DNA from: Clostridia bacterium
GTDB lineage: Bacteria; Bacillota; Clostridia; Oscillospirales; CAG-272
NCBI GenBank assembly: GCA_017631855.1
Contig: JAGBSP010000066.1
Span: forward strand, 1 to 45,732
Direction of reading: 5' to 3'
Length of the DNA stretch: 45,732 nt
The notes under the pieces: model-generated
The model's input: only the letters and a program-made list of their open reading frames with translations
The model's database searches: none
What the model was told of the DNA's origin: nothing
Position numbers and translations under genes: made by a program
Part shown: piece after piece, positions 26,929-35,365 of the stretch
How the letters are laid out: each line of letters begins with the position of its first letter
Numbering within the stretch: position 1 is the stretch's first letter

Positions 26929-28083
26929 TCAGATGTTTTTCTTTTGTGTTTTATCGGTGGTGTCTGCACCGCCGTAACAATGGTATTGGTCGATTTTCCA
27001 AGGAATCGTTACATAAGGGTTTCTTTGCTCCATGTCGTCCACCAATTCAACACCCCAACCGGGTCCGTCGGGAATTTCCATATAGCCGTCCTTGAGCTTG
27101 AATTTATACTCTCCCATACAATCTAATGCTTGCTGGAAGGTCTTTGGCGGGAATGTTTCCATAATTAAAAAGTTGGGGATCGCCGCCGCCATATGTAAGC
27201 TTGCCGCAATGTTGATCACGCTGACCGGCACGTGCGGAACGATGTATGCGTGGTGCGCCTCTGCCAAGGCACAAACCTTCATACTTCCCGTAAAGCCGCC
27301 CAAGGTGCATACGTCGGGTCTTGCGATCCTCATTCCCGCGTTCAGCATCATTTCAAATTCCTGAATGCTGATGCATCGCTCGCCTGCGGCGATCGGCACG
27401 ACGGTTTTTGCCGTGAATTCTTTCAGGGTCTCAATGTTTTCCGAACGGATCGGGTCTTCAAAGAAGAGGATGTTCAAGGACTCCAGCATTTTGCAGAGCA
27501 TCAGCGATTCGTCACCGTTCAGTTCTCGGTGGATTTCAATCGCAATATCGATCTCGTCGCCGAGCACCTCTCTTGCAAAAGCGACTCTTTGATACATCGT
27601 TGCAAGCCGCTTGGAAGAGGCAAAGCCTTCCATATCTCTGCAAGGATTGAGTCTGACCGCCGTAAAGCCTTCTTCCTTTGCTTCAAGTAACAGAGCTCTG
27701 AATAATTCATTATCATTGTTTGGCGTAATGTGGCGCCATACACGAATTTTGTTTCGATACTTGCCACCAAATAAATCATATACAGGGACACCTAACGCTT
27801 TTCCCTTGATATCCCACAGCGCAAGATCAATGGCGGAAATGGCACTCTGTATGTTCATTCCCTTGAATTGATGCTCTTCATATAATCTTTCGTTGATAAA
27901 ATTGATTCGGTTGACGTCTTCGCCGACCAAAACAGGCTCTAAGCATTTCAGCGTTCCGACAACGCCTTCTCTCATCGCCCAAAGTCCGGATTCGCCAAGA
28001 CCGACGATTCCTTCGTCGGTGTGAACCTTAACGAATAAATGTCTGTTCCCCGATAAAATCGGCTCTATTTTCGTGATCTTCAT
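26929..28083 (-). CDS. enolase-superfamily dehydratase (mandelate racemase/DgoD-like)
   Basis: 384 residues of the MR_MLE family. The N-terminal capping domain (1-115) has A-I-D-L-A-L-W-D-I-K-G-K. The barrel ligands are E183 (I-E-I-H, with His185), E209 (F-F-E-D-P) and E235 (A-A-G-E-R-C). The first of these is Glu where Asp is more common. His284 in V-P-H-V-P is the likely general base or acid. Members dehydrate sugar acids such as galactonate, or tartrate. Fifteen bp after a tartrate/malate-type dehydrogenase gene in the same direction, with AAAGGACGG before the ATG. An acid-sugar or hydroxy-diacid substrate is inferred; no transporter is nearby. Confidence 0.87.
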   Translation of the reverse strand: MKITKIEPILSGNRHLFVKVHTDEGIVGLGESGLWAMREGVVGTLKCLEPVLVGEDVNRINFINERLYEEHQFKGMNIQSAISAIDLALWDIKGKALGVPVYDLFGGKYRNKIRVWRHITPNNDNELFRALLLEAKEEGFTAVRLNPCRDMEGFASSKRLATMYQRVAFAREVLGDEIDIAIEIHRELNGDESLMLCKMLESLNILFFEDPIRSENIETLKEFTAKTVVPIAAGERCISIQEFEMMLNAGMRIARPDVCTLGGFTGSMKVCALAEAHHAYIVPHVPVSVINIAASLHMAAAIPNFLIMETFPPKTFQQALDCMGEYKFKLKDGYMEIPDGPGWGVELVDDMEQRNPYVTIPWKIDQYHCYGGADTTDKTQKKNI

Positions 28084-28098
28084 CTGTGCCGTCCTTTC

Positions 28099-29181
28099 TT
28101 ACAGTAGCTTTGAATGTTCGGTTTCGAGGCGCTTTATGATGGCATCTCCGACTTCGCTCGTCTTTGCCGTTCCGCCAAGGTCGCAGGTGAGAGTCTTGCC
28201 CTCGACCATCAGAGCCTCGATGGCATCGATCAAACGCGCGCCCCAATTCTCGTAGCCAAGGAAATCGAGCATTTGGCTTGCCGACCAGATGGAAGCAAGC
28301 GGATTTGCGATCTGTTTGCCCGCAATGTCGGGTGCAGAGCCGTGGATCGGCTCAAACATGGACGGGAATTTTCTTTCGGGGTTCAGATTTGCTCCTGCTG
28401 CAAGACCCATACCACCTGTAATAGCGGCTCCAAGGTCGGTCAAAATGTCTCCAAAGAGATTGGACGTTACGACGATCTCGAATCTTGCGGGGTCCTTCAC
28501 GAAGAACATGCTTGCCGCATCGACGAGATAAGAAGCGGTCTTTACGTCGGGATATTCCTTGGCAACCTCGGCAAATACGCTATCCCAAAATACCATGGAA
28601 TAATTCAGCGCATTGCCCTTGGAAATGCTCGTTAACGTCTTCTTTTCCTTACGCGCCAGCTCGAACGCATAGCGAATGATCCGTTCGGTTCCCTTGCGAG
28701 AGAAAACTCCCGTTTGAAGTACGACCTCATTTTCCTGACCGCGATAGAGCCAATCGCCCGCGCCTGCATATTCGCCTTCGCTGTTTTCTCGGATCACTAC
28801 CATATCAATATCCTTGCAGGATACGTTTTTCAGCGGGCAAGGTGCGCCGTTCAGTAATTTGATGGGACGGACGTTTACGTATTCGTCAAACTCGTGGCGG
28901 ATTTTCAACAGCAGATCCCAAAGCGAGATATGATCGGGAACGCCGGGATAGCCTACTGCACCAAGATAGATCGCATCGTATTGCTTCAATACCTCAATTG
29001 CGTCGTCAGGCATCATCTTTCCGGTGTTCAGATAATACTCACATCCCCAAGGAAAATGCGTGAATTCGAATTGAAATCCTCCGTCGAGCTTTGCCACGCA
29101 ATTCAAAACCCGCACACCCTCGTTAATCACCTCAGGACCTATTCCGTCACCTGCAATCACGGCAATCTTATAGTTTTTCAT
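28099..29181 (-). CDS. tartrate/D-malate dehydrogenase-type decarboxylating dehydrogenase
   Basis: 360 residues of the isocitrate/isopropylmalate dehydrogenase superfamily. It begins I-A-V-I-A-G-D-G-I-G-P-E-V. R-E-N-S-E-G-E-Y-A-G carries the substrate-binding segment, D-I-L-T-D-L the metal aspartates, and F-E-P-I-H-G-S-A-P-D-I the NAD loop. L-W-D-L-L-L-K-I-R near residue 88 is like the tartrate/D-malate (TtuC/DmlA) group rather than LeuB or Icd. It would oxidise and decarboxylate a (D)-2-hydroxy diacid using NAD+ and Mn2+/Mg2+. ATG 29181 follows GGAGAAATT. First gene of an operon with the enolase-type gene, divergent from a LysR regulator. Confidence 0.87.
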   Translation of the reverse strand: MKNYKIAVIAGDGIGPEVINEGVRVLNCVAKLDGGFQFEFTHFPWGCEYYLNTGKMMPDDAIEVLKQYDAIYLGAVGYPGVPDHISLWDLLLKIRHEFDEYVNVRPIKLLNGAPCPLKNVSCKDIDMVVIRENSEGEYAGAGDWLYRGQENEVVLQTGVFSRKGTERIIRYAFELARKEKKTLTSISKGNALNYSMVFWDSVFAEVAKEYPDVKTASYLVDAASMFFVKDPARFEIVVTSNLFGDILTDLGAAITGGMGLAAGANLNPERKFPSMFEPIHGSAPDIAGKQIANPLASIWSASQMLDFLGYENWGARLIDAIEALMVEGKTLTCDLGGTAKTSEVGDAIIKRLETEHSKLL

Positions 29182-29265
29182 AATTTCTCCTTTGCTTTTC
29201 GCATTGTTTTACTAATGTATTTTCATTTTATCATAGCTTTGATTATTTGAGAAATACATTTTATA

Positions 29266-29294
29266 TTGACAATTATAGTTTTTTGCTATATAAT
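29266..29294 (+). promoter_or_regulatory. lysR promoter with an embedded LysR-type palindrome
   Basis: TTGACA (29266-29271), 17 bp, TATAAT (29289-29294). The palindrome TATAG-N7-CTATA (29274-29290) lies between the two hexamers and contains the T-N11-A core of LysR-regulator sites. A bound regulator here would block its own promoter, the usual autorepression, while facing the divergent dehydrogenase operon. Confidence 0.75.
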
Positions 29295-29326
29295 GATGGG
29301 GAATATAAGTCATGGAGGACACGATG

Positions 29327-30205
29327 ATGAATATTACTCAGTTGAAATATTTTCACGCGGTGGCGACCTACCACACGGTATCCCTTGCGGCGCAACACTT
29401 ATATATCTCACAGCCCTCGCTTTCCAATGCAATTAAAGAGCTTGAAAAGGAATTTTCGGTAAATCTGTTTTACCGCCGATATAACGGCATGGTTCTAACA
29501 CCCGCAGGAACCAAGCTATATAATTCCGTCACAGATCTTCTTTCTCGCTACGAAGCGGTAGAGCAGCTGATGCGTACCATGGGAAAGGACGGCAAGCAGC
29601 TGCGCTTGGGGATCCCTCCGATGATCAGCTCGTTTATTCTTGCGGATATTTACAAAGATCTTGTTCTTACCGAAAAAAATATCGATCTCAGTATTACGGA
29701 AAAAGGAAAATATGAGCTGTTGGACCAACTGAACGACGGACTTCTCGACGTTGTTTTGCTTCCCCACACCAAGCCCTTTGACAGTACCATTTCCGCTAAA
29801 AAAATAGGCGCGCTTGAAATCGTATGCTGTGCAAACAAGACGTCTCCGATTTCCCAATGCAAAACGGTCGATGCGAAAGCTCTTGCAGAATATCCGCTGG
29901 TGCTGTTTTTCGATACGTTTTTTCAGACAAAAACGATCAAAAATTGGTTTGCAAATGCCTCGGTGGAACCAAACGTATTGCTACAAACGGAACAGTTCTC
30001 TACGGCGAAAAATATGATAGAAAACAATTTGGCAGTTGGATTTATGTTTAAAAAGCTTGCCCAAAAGAACTCTTCCATGGTAACCATTCCTTTAGATCCT
30101 CCCATCACCGTTGACATTAGCGTGTTGAGAAAAAAAGAAGTGTATGCCCTTGACTGTATCAAGGATTTTGAGAATTATCTGCAAAAAAGGAATCTCTTTG
30201 TATAA
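29327..30205 (+). CDS. LysR-family transcriptional regulator
   Basis: 292 residues. The N-terminal winged helix-turn-helix (1-65) reads L-K-Y-F-H-A-V-A, A-A-Q-H-L-Y-I-S-Q-P-S-L-S-N-A-I-K-E-L-E. A periplasmic-binding-protein-like effector domain (about 90-290) follows, with L-R-L-G-I-P-P-M at its start. ATG 29327 is 8 bases after GGAGG; two earlier ATGs are too close to or overlap that site. Divergent from the dehydrogenase-enolase operon, which it probably controls in response to a hydroxy acid substrate. Confidence 0.9.
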   Translation: MNITQLKYFHAVATYHTVSLAAQHLYISQPSLSNAIKELEKEFSVNLFYRRYNGMVLTPAGTKLYNSVTDLLSRYEAVEQLMRTMGKDGKQLRLGIPPMISSFILADIYKDLVLTEKNIDLSITEKGKYELLDQLNDGLLDVVLLPHTKPFDSTISAKKIGALEIVCCANKTSPISQCKTVDAKALAEYPLVLFFDTFFQTKTIKNWFANASVEPNVLLQTEQFSTAKNMIENNLAVGFMFKKLAQKNSSMVTIPLDPPITVDISVLRKKEVYALDCIKDFENYLQKRNLFV

Positions 30206-30258
30206 CGTAAGTGGTTGGCAGAATTGTGCTCGATGCTGTGATTTTTTGAAAATACCTC

Positions 30259-30287
30259 TTGACAATTCGGCACAAACGGAGTATAAT
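30259..30287 (+). promoter_or_regulatory. promoter of the SDR gene
   Basis: TTGACA (30259-30264), 17 bp, TATAAT (30282-30287). The SDR is therefore a separate unit from lysR. Confidence 0.85.
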
Positions 30288-30336
30288 AAGCTTACTTAAT
30301 TTATTCAATAAACAAAGTGGATAAGGAGAAAAAGCT

Positions 30337-31113
30337 ATGTTAAAAAATAAGATTGCTATTATTACGGGCGCGGCAGGCGGAATCGGATACGTTGCCGCAA
30401 AGCGTTTTGCCAAGGAAGGCGCGTTTGTGTTCGGACTTGACGTCAATGCCGATGCTTGCGCTAAGGCAAGCGAGGAGATCACGGCGGCAGGCGGCAAGTG
30501 CTGTTACGTTGCCTGCGATATTTCGTCCGAGGAATCGGTCGACGCGGCATTTGCAACGATTACGGCGCAGACCGACCGCATCGATATCGTTTATAATAAC
30601 GCATCGGTATTTCTCGGCGGCAAGGACGGCCCTCTCGGTGACGTTTCGAGCGCCGTTTGGCACAAGGTACTCGGCATCAACCTGACGGGAACCTACCTCG
30701 TCACCCACCGTTCTCTCCCGATGATGAAAGCCAACGGCGGTTCGATCATTCTTACCGCTTCGTCGGCAGGTGTATCGGGTATTCCCGCGTGCGCGGCGTA
30801 TACGGCAACCAAGGGCGCGATGGTGTCCTTGACCCGTTCGATGGCAGTCGACTACGGAAAATACAATATTCGCACCAACTGTATCGCCCCCGCGGCGATC
30901 CTGACCGAAATGGTCAAGGAGAGCAACCTCAACGATCCGAACTTCAACGAGCAGAAATTCCTTGACATGGTTACCCCTCTGCACCGTTGGGGAACCCCCG
31001 AGGACATCGCGGCAATCGCTTGCTTCCTTGCCTCGGACGAAGGCTCGTACGTCAACGGAACGATTCTTCGTGCTGACGGCGGTATCACCGTCAACGGCGA
31101 CGTCAATCGATAA
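30337..31113 (+). CDS. short-chain dehydrogenase/reductase
   Basis: 258 residues, classical SDR. The NAD(P) loop is T-G-A-A-G-G-I-G (10-17). Asp35 in F-G-L-D-V-N favours NAD+. The structural N-N-A-G is N-N-A-S here (87-90). Catalytic residues are Ser142 or Ser143, Tyr155 and Lys159 (Y-T-A-T-K). It ends R-A-D-G-G-I-T-V-N-G, as in glucose 1-dehydrogenase and sorbose or gluconate reductase groups. The substrate is unknown; a sugar or sugar-acid alcohol is likely from its neighbours. Own promoter and terminator. ATG 30337 follows AAGGAG. Confidence 0.88.
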   Translation: MLKNKIAIITGAAGGIGYVAAKRFAKEGAFVFGLDVNADACAKASEEITAAGGKCCYVACDISSEESVDAAFATITAQTDRIDIVYNNASVFLGGKDGPLGDVSSAVWHKVLGINLTGTYLVTHRSLPMMKANGGSIILTASSAGVSGIPACAAYTATKGAMVSLTRSMAVDYGKYNIRTNCIAPAAILTEMVKESNLNDPNFNEQKFLDMVTPLHRWGTPEDIAAIACFLASDEGSYVNGTILRADGGITVNGDVNR

Positions 31114-31114
31114 T

Positions 31115-31153
31115 CAAAAAAGAAGCTGTGAATTTTCACAGCTTCTTTTTTTA
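31115..31153. terminator. bidirectional terminator
   Basis: AGAAGCTGTG (31121-31130) pairs with CACAGCTTCT (31137-31146), flanked by A6 and T7. It separates the SDR gene from the converging tmk end. Confidence 0.85.
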
Positions 31154-31792
31154 ATTCAATGCGTCAACAGCATCGGCAATATCCTTCGCGATTTCTTCGG
31201 GAGTACGGTAAGCGTCGATGCGGACAATGCGGTCGGTTTCGGAGAGATCGTCGAGCACCGAAAGGAAAGCATTTCGAACCTTGGTGAGCGTTTCCTCATT
31301 TTCGTAGATTTCTACACTGTCGCGTCCCGTACGGATGCGCTCCAAACTCTGCTTGGGCGTCAAGTCGAGGTAGATGCAGAGGTCTGGCTTCCTGATTTCG
31401 GGGCAGGAAAGATTCATTGCTTTGACCCACGCATAGTCGGTCGATTGTCCTTGGTATGCGAGCGTGGAGTAGTAATAGCGGTCGCAAAGAACGTCGATTC
31501 CCGCGTCGAGCTTTGCGCAAACTCCCTCGGTCGGGTGAATGTTGTGCGCGATGCGGTCGAGCACGAACATCGTTGCCATCTCACATTCACTCTTTTTTAC
31601 CTTGCCGCCGAGTGCCTCGCGTAGAGCGATTCCCGAAGGAAAGGGGGTTGGCTCTGCCGTGCGGAAGACCTCGCTTCCCTTTGCTTCAAGGTGTGCTTGG
31701 AGCAGGGCGGCTTGCGTGGTTTTTCCCGCACCGTCAATGCCTTCGAGGACGATGAATCGTCCTTTTTTGTTTTCTGTATGTAAATTGCTCAT
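31151..31792 (-). CDS. tmk: thymidylate kinase
   Basis: 213 residues, making dTDP from dTMP for DNA synthesis. P-loop L-E-G-I-D-G-A-G-K-T-T (16-26). E-P-T-P-F-P-S-G is the dTMP-site motif, in the E-P-T form also seen in some Clostridia and archaea. D-R-Y-Y-Y-S-T-L-A-Y-Q-G is the D-R-Y/H motif. The lid has R-I-R-T-G-R-D. ATG 31792 overlaps the birA stop (ATGA), so the two are coupled. Confidence 0.95.
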   Translation of the reverse strand: MSNLHTENKKGRFIVLEGIDGAGKTTQAALLQAHLEAKGSEVFRTAEPTPFPSGIALREALGGKVKKSECEMATMFVLDRIAHNIHPTEGVCAKLDAGIDVLCDRYYYSTLAYQGQSTDYAWVKAMNLSCPEIRKPDLCIYLDLTPKQSLERIRTGRDSVEIYENEETLTKVRNAFLSVLDDLSETDRIVRIDAYRTPEEIAKDIADAVDALN

Positions 31793-32568
31793 TTCGGTTC
31801 TCCTTTTTTGTCGTTGATTCTAAGAGAGATTTCGCCGCTGGCGAGCAGCTCGGTCGTGCCGTCGGAGTGGCGCACGAGTAGCCGTCCGAGCTCGTCTACG
31901 GCTTCGGCAACGCCGCACCGCGCGACCCCGTTTTGGAGATAGGTAATGTCTTGTCCGAGCACCAAAGAGGCGGCTCGGTAATCTTCCATAAAAACGTTGG
32001 ATTCGCCGTCGGTCAAAATCGAGTAGAGCCGTCGGGCGATCTCTGCCGCAAGTGCTTCACGAAGCGTCGTGCTCTCCGCAAAAAGCGAGCCCGCCGTTCC
32101 TTGCAGCTCCTCGGGAAAATCGACGGTAGAGAGGTTGACGCCGACGCCGACGATCAGATATCGGTCAGCGCCTACGAAAAAGGATTCCGCCAAGATGCCG
32201 CAGATCTTTTTGCCATCATAATAGAGGTCGTTGACCCATTTGATGCCCACCGAAATGCCCGTGATTGCTTCGATTGCCTGACGTACGGCAACAGCGGACG
32301 CCGTGGTCGCCGTGATTGGATCGGACAGAGCGTCGTTCGTTTTCAGCAACAGCGAGAGATAGATTCCCGTGCTGTGCGGCGAGAAGAAGGAGCGACCCAT
32401 GCGACCGCGTCCCGCCGTCTGCTCTTCGGCAAGGAAGAGCGCGGGCACGGCGTTGCCATCAATCGCATAGCGCCTCGCTTCGCTGTTGGTAGAGTCGACC
32501 GTGGGAAAGAAAAAGAAAGAGAGGGGCGTGTCCGACAGAGCCTGTCGCAGTGTTTGTTCGTTGAACAT
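31789..32568 (-). CDS. birA: biotin-[acetyl-CoA carboxylase] ligase
   Basis: 259 residues. The biotin-AMP loop is A-G-R-G-R-M-G-R, with K-W-V-N-D-L-Y-Y and K-K-I-C-G-I-L-A-E following, and V-G-V-G-V-N-L-S later. The N-terminus lacks the helix-turn-helix of E. coli BirA, so it is a monofunctional ligase and does not repress biotin genes. The short C-terminal SH3-like domain is present. ATG 32568 follows AGGAGG. Leads the birA-tmk pair. Confidence 0.93.
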   Translation of the reverse strand: MFNEQTLRQALSDTPLSFFFFPTVDSTNSEARRYAIDGNAVPALFLAEEQTAGRGRMGRSFFSPHSTGIYLSLLLKTNDALSDPITATTASAVAVRQAIEAITGISVGIKWVNDLYYDGKKICGILAESFFVGADRYLIVGVGVNLSTVDFPEELQGTAGSLFAESTTLREALAAEIARRLYSILTDGESNVFMEDYRAASLVLGQDITYLQNGVARCGVAEAVDELGRLLVRHSDGTTELLASGEISLRINDKKGEPK

Positions 32569-32600
32569 CGCAATCCTCCTTTTCGTGCGTTCTTAGTGTC

Positions 32601-32629
32601 AGTATATCATATTTTTTAGGTTTTTTCAA
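32601..32629 (-). promoter_or_regulatory. promoter of birA-tmk
   Basis: Minus strand TTGAAA (32629-32624), 17 bp, TATACT (32606-32601). It overlaps the last codons of the upstream rluA-like gene. Confidence 0.7.
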
Positions 32630-33275
32630 TGGGGAAATGCTCGGAAAAGGGCAAAAATTCGGCACTCGTCGGTGCAGAGAACCATTCCATCGGGCGTTCC
32701 TCGGTTGGGTGCGTAAAGGAAAGACGGTAGGAGTGGAGCGCAATCGACGAGCCGTCCGCGGGCGCGCCGTAGCGGCGGTCGCCGACCAGAGGCAGCTTAC
32801 GCGAGGCAAACTGAACGCGGATCTGATGGGTTCGTCCCGTCAGAAGATGAACGCATACGAGCGAGCGGGTGGCGTTCGTGGCGAGAAGCTCGTAAGTAAG
32901 CTCGGCTCGCTTGACGCCCTTTCGCTCTTTGGTAACGACAAAGGATTTGCCCTTCTGTCGGTCGTAAAACAGAAGATCGGAGAGCGCTTCGCAAGGCTCG
33001 TTCGGTGTTCCGCAGAGAAGTGCGAGATAGTCCTTCCTTAGGGTGCCCTCGGTAATCTGACGAGAGAGATGCGCGGCGACACGGCTTGTACGGGCAAAGA
33101 CTATCAGTCCCGTCGTGTCGCGGTCAAGGCGATGTACGGGATAGATCTCGCCGCCAAGCTCGGCACGAAGCAGAGAGGGTAGCGTTCCCACACCCTCTCC
33201 TTCGGAGAGAATACCAAAGGGTTTTTCGCAGACGGCGATCTCACTGTCGCAATAATGTAGAAAAAGATGATCCAT
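32616..33275 (-). CDS. RluA-family pseudouridine synthase
   Basis: 219 residues. The catalytic motif is H-R-L-D-R-D-T-T-G-L, with Asp in R-L-D-R. The earlier K-P-F-G-I-L motif and G-R-T-H-Q-I-R-V are family marks. No S4 domain is present, so it is the short RluA type that modifies rRNA or tRNA uridines. The exact target cannot be told. ATG 33275 follows GAGGT, which sits immediately after the terminator of the upstream gene. Confidence 0.9.
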   Translation of the reverse strand: MDHLFLHYCDSEIAVCEKPFGILSEGEGVGTLPSLLRAELGGEIYPVHRLDRDTTGLIVFARTSRVAAHLSRQITEGTLRKDYLALLCGTPNEPCEALSDLLFYDRQKGKSFVVTKERKGVKRAELTYELLATNATRSLVCVHLLTGRTHQIRVQFASRKLPLVGDRRYGAPADGSSIALHSYRLSFTHPTEERPMEWFSAPTSAEFLPFSEHFPIEKT

Positions 33276-33290
33276 AAGTACCTCAAAAAA

Positions 33291-33312
33291 GGGCTGCTCT
33301 TCCGCAGCCCTG
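33291..33312 (-). terminator. terminator of the small membrane-protein gene
   Basis: Minus strand AGGGCTGC, loop GGAAGA, GCAGCCCT, then T6 directly before the ribosome site of the RluA-type gene. Readthrough would feed that gene. Confidence 0.8.
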
Positions 33313-33314
33313 AG

Positions 33315-33575
33315 TTAATCCGAAAACAGAGAAAAAAGAGAGAAAAGTCCGCGGAGCAGAGTCCAAAATACGGCACATACTCCGACAAAAGCCAGCAGCT
33401 TCCACAGAGGAAAACGTGCGCATCCCTTTGAGTGATGGGAGCAAATAGGCGTGCCTTCGCATTCTCCGTCGTATAACGTAAGCATCGTGTCGTACTCTTT
33501 TTGTAACTGATATTGGCAAAGGGAAGAGAACATATCGGAAATTTTTCGGTTGGTTTGTTCGTGATAGGAGTTCAT
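33315..33575 (-). CDS. small C-tail membrane protein, unknown
   Basis: 86 residues, not recognised. The soluble N-terminal part has a C-E-G-T-P-I-C-S-H-H-S-K-G-C stretch (three Cys, two His) that could bind metal. A single hydrophobic segment follows at about 57-80 (L-L-A-F-V-G-V-C-A-V-F-W), ending L-F-S-D. I choose ATG 33575, 8 bases after AAGGA; an ATG six bases earlier is too close to it. A TATACT -10 is seen on the minus strand near 33610. Ends in its own terminator. Confidence 0.6.
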   Translation of the reverse strand: MNSYHEQTNRKISDMFSSLCQYQLQKEYDTMLTLYDGECEGTPICSHHSKGCARFPLWKLLAFVGVCAVFWTLLRGLFSLFSLFSD

Positions 33576-33724
33576 AACCATATTCCTTTCGTCGTGTTTT
33601 TCGCTTTTAGTATAACACACTCTGCCATCGATATATCCAACGAAAGGGGATAAGAAAATTTTACCATAAATTTGGGAGAGAAGCAAGAGGTTTGAGAATT
33701 TTATTTCCAAAGATCGGGATGGAC

Positions 33725-33753
33725 TTGTAAATTCGCAGGATTTGTGTTATAAT
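33725..33753 (+). promoter_or_regulatory. promoter of the comM-M42 operon
   Basis: TTGTAA (33725-33730), 17 bp, TATAAT (33748-33753). A TTTTCCACA DnaA-like box lies in the leader at 33777-33785. Confidence 0.75.
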
Positions 33754-33817
33754 ATAATTTAGTATATTTTGAGGATTTTTCCACATAATATGTAGGATGT
33801 AGATATAGGAGGACGAT

Positions 33818-35362
33818 ATGCTTTCGACGATCTATAGCGCAGGACTTTACGGTATTGACGGATACGTCGTGACGGTGGAGTGTAATGCGCAGTCGAGAAT
33901 TCCCGATTTTCAGCTGGTGGGTCTGCCGGACCTCGCCGTCAAGGAAGCAAAGGAGCGAGTTCGTACGGCGTGCGAAAACAGCGGTTTTCGATTTCCTGCG
34001 CTGGAGCTGATGCTCAATCTTGCCCCCGCTGACCGACGCAAGGAAGGCTCGGGCTTTGATACTTCCATTCTTCTCGGAATTCTCCGTTGCGGCGGAGTAA
34101 TTCGTCAAGAGGTTGATTTTTCGGATAAATGCTTTGTCGGAGAGCTGTCTCTGTCGGGAAAGCTTCGTCCGGTGCGCGGTATGCTTTGTATGTGCGTTGC
34201 GGCAAGAGATGCGGGGTTCCGTGAATTTTATGCGCCTGCCGAGAATGCGGGAGAGGCATCCGCCGTCGAGGGAATTTCGGTCTATGCGGTAGAGAATATC
34301 GCACAGCTCGTCAAGCACCTCAACGGAGAAGAAAAAATGACGCCGATGAGATGCGATAAGAGCGCATTTGAGGCAGCGGTGATGAATACGGCACTCGATT
34401 TTGCCGACGTGCGAGGACAGGGAATGGCAAAGAGAGCGCTTGAGGTTGCGGCGGCAGGCGGACACAACGTTTTGCTCATCGGCCCTCCCGGTACGGGAAA
34501 GTCGATGCTCTCTAAGAGAATTCCGTCGATTTTGCCTCCGATGACCTTTACCGAGGCGATCGAGGCGACCAAGGTACATTCGGTGGCGGGCACGCTTCCC
34601 GAGGGTGTTTCTTTGGTGGCGCAACGTCCGTTCCGCTCACCGCACCATACGATGAGTGCGGTCAGCCTTGTCGGCGGCGGAGTCAATCCTTTGCCGGGTG
34701 AGGTTTCGCTGGCACATCACGGAGTACTCTTTCTTGACGAGCTTCCCGAATTTCCAAAGCAGGTCACCGATGCGCTCCGTCAGCCAATCGAGGATCGCCG
34801 CGTGACGATCACGAGAGCCAACGGAAGGGTAACCTATCCTTGCTCCTTTATGCTGGTGGGGGCGATGAACCCTTGCCGTTGCGGCTATTTCGGACATCCG
34901 ACGCAGCCCTGTACTTGCTCGCCTCTTGAGGTTAAGCGCTACGTTTCGCGCATCAGCGGACCGATGCTTGACCGAATCGATATTCAGATCGAGCTGCCCT
35001 CTCTTTCCTACGACGAGCTTGCGGCAACCGATCATAAAGAAGAGAGCTCTGCGTCCATCCGTGAACGCGTCACGAAGGCACGCGAGTTTGCTATGGCTCG
35101 TATGGGTAGTAGTGAGAGTGTGTTCTGCAACGCTCAGCTCGATTCGGCATCGATTCGAAAGTACTGTGTTGCCGATGAGGCGGCGCAGGGACTTCTCAAG
35201 GCGGCGTACGAGCGAATGGGAATGTCGGCGCGAGGCTACGACCGAATTATGCGCGTGGCGCGAACGATTGCCGACCTTGACGGCGTGGAGGTCATTGGAG
35301 CAAAACATATTGCCGAAGCGATTCAATATCGCAGCTTAGATAAAAAATATTGGGGAAAATAA
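33818..35362 (+). CDS. comM: YifB/ComM-family Mg-chelatase-like AAA+ ATPase
   Basis: 514 residues, normal length. An N-terminal Lon-protease-like (ChlI) domain (1-125) reads [16 protein letters not shown]. The AAA+ domain has Walker A G-P-P-G-T-G-K-S, Walker [11 protein letters not shown] and P-M-T-F-T-E-A between. The C-G-Y...C-T-C-S region before the Mg-chelatase C-terminal domain is typical. In transformable bacteria ComM helps branch migration of incoming DNA. In Clostridia the role is untested. Leads an operon with M42 peptidase genes (3-bp gap). Confidence 0.92.
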   Translation: MLSTIYSAGLYGIDGYVVTVECNAQSRIPDFQLVGLPDLAVKEAKERVRTACENSGFRFPALELMLNLAPADRRKEGSGFDTSILLGILRCGGVIRQEVDFSDKCFVGELSLSGKLRPVRGMLCMCVAARDAGFREFYAPAENAGEASAVEGISVYAVENIAQLVKHLNGEEKMTPMRCDKSAFEAAVMNTALDFADVRGQGMAKRALEVAAAGGHNVLLIGPPGTGKSMLSKRIPSILPPMTFTEAIEATKVHSVAGTLPEGVSLVAQRPFRSPHHTMSAVSLVGGGVNPLPGEVSLAHHGVLFLDELPEFPKQVTDALRQPIEDRRVTITRANGRVTYPCSFMLVGAMNPCRCGYFGHPTQPCTCSPLEVKRYVSRISGPMLDRIDIQIELPSLSYDELAATDHKEESSASIRERVTKAREFAMARMGSSESVFCNAQLDSASIRKYCVADEAAQGLLKAAYERMGMSARGYDRIMRVARTIADLDGVEVIGAKHIAEAIQYRSLDKKYWGK

Positions 35363-35365
35363 CGT

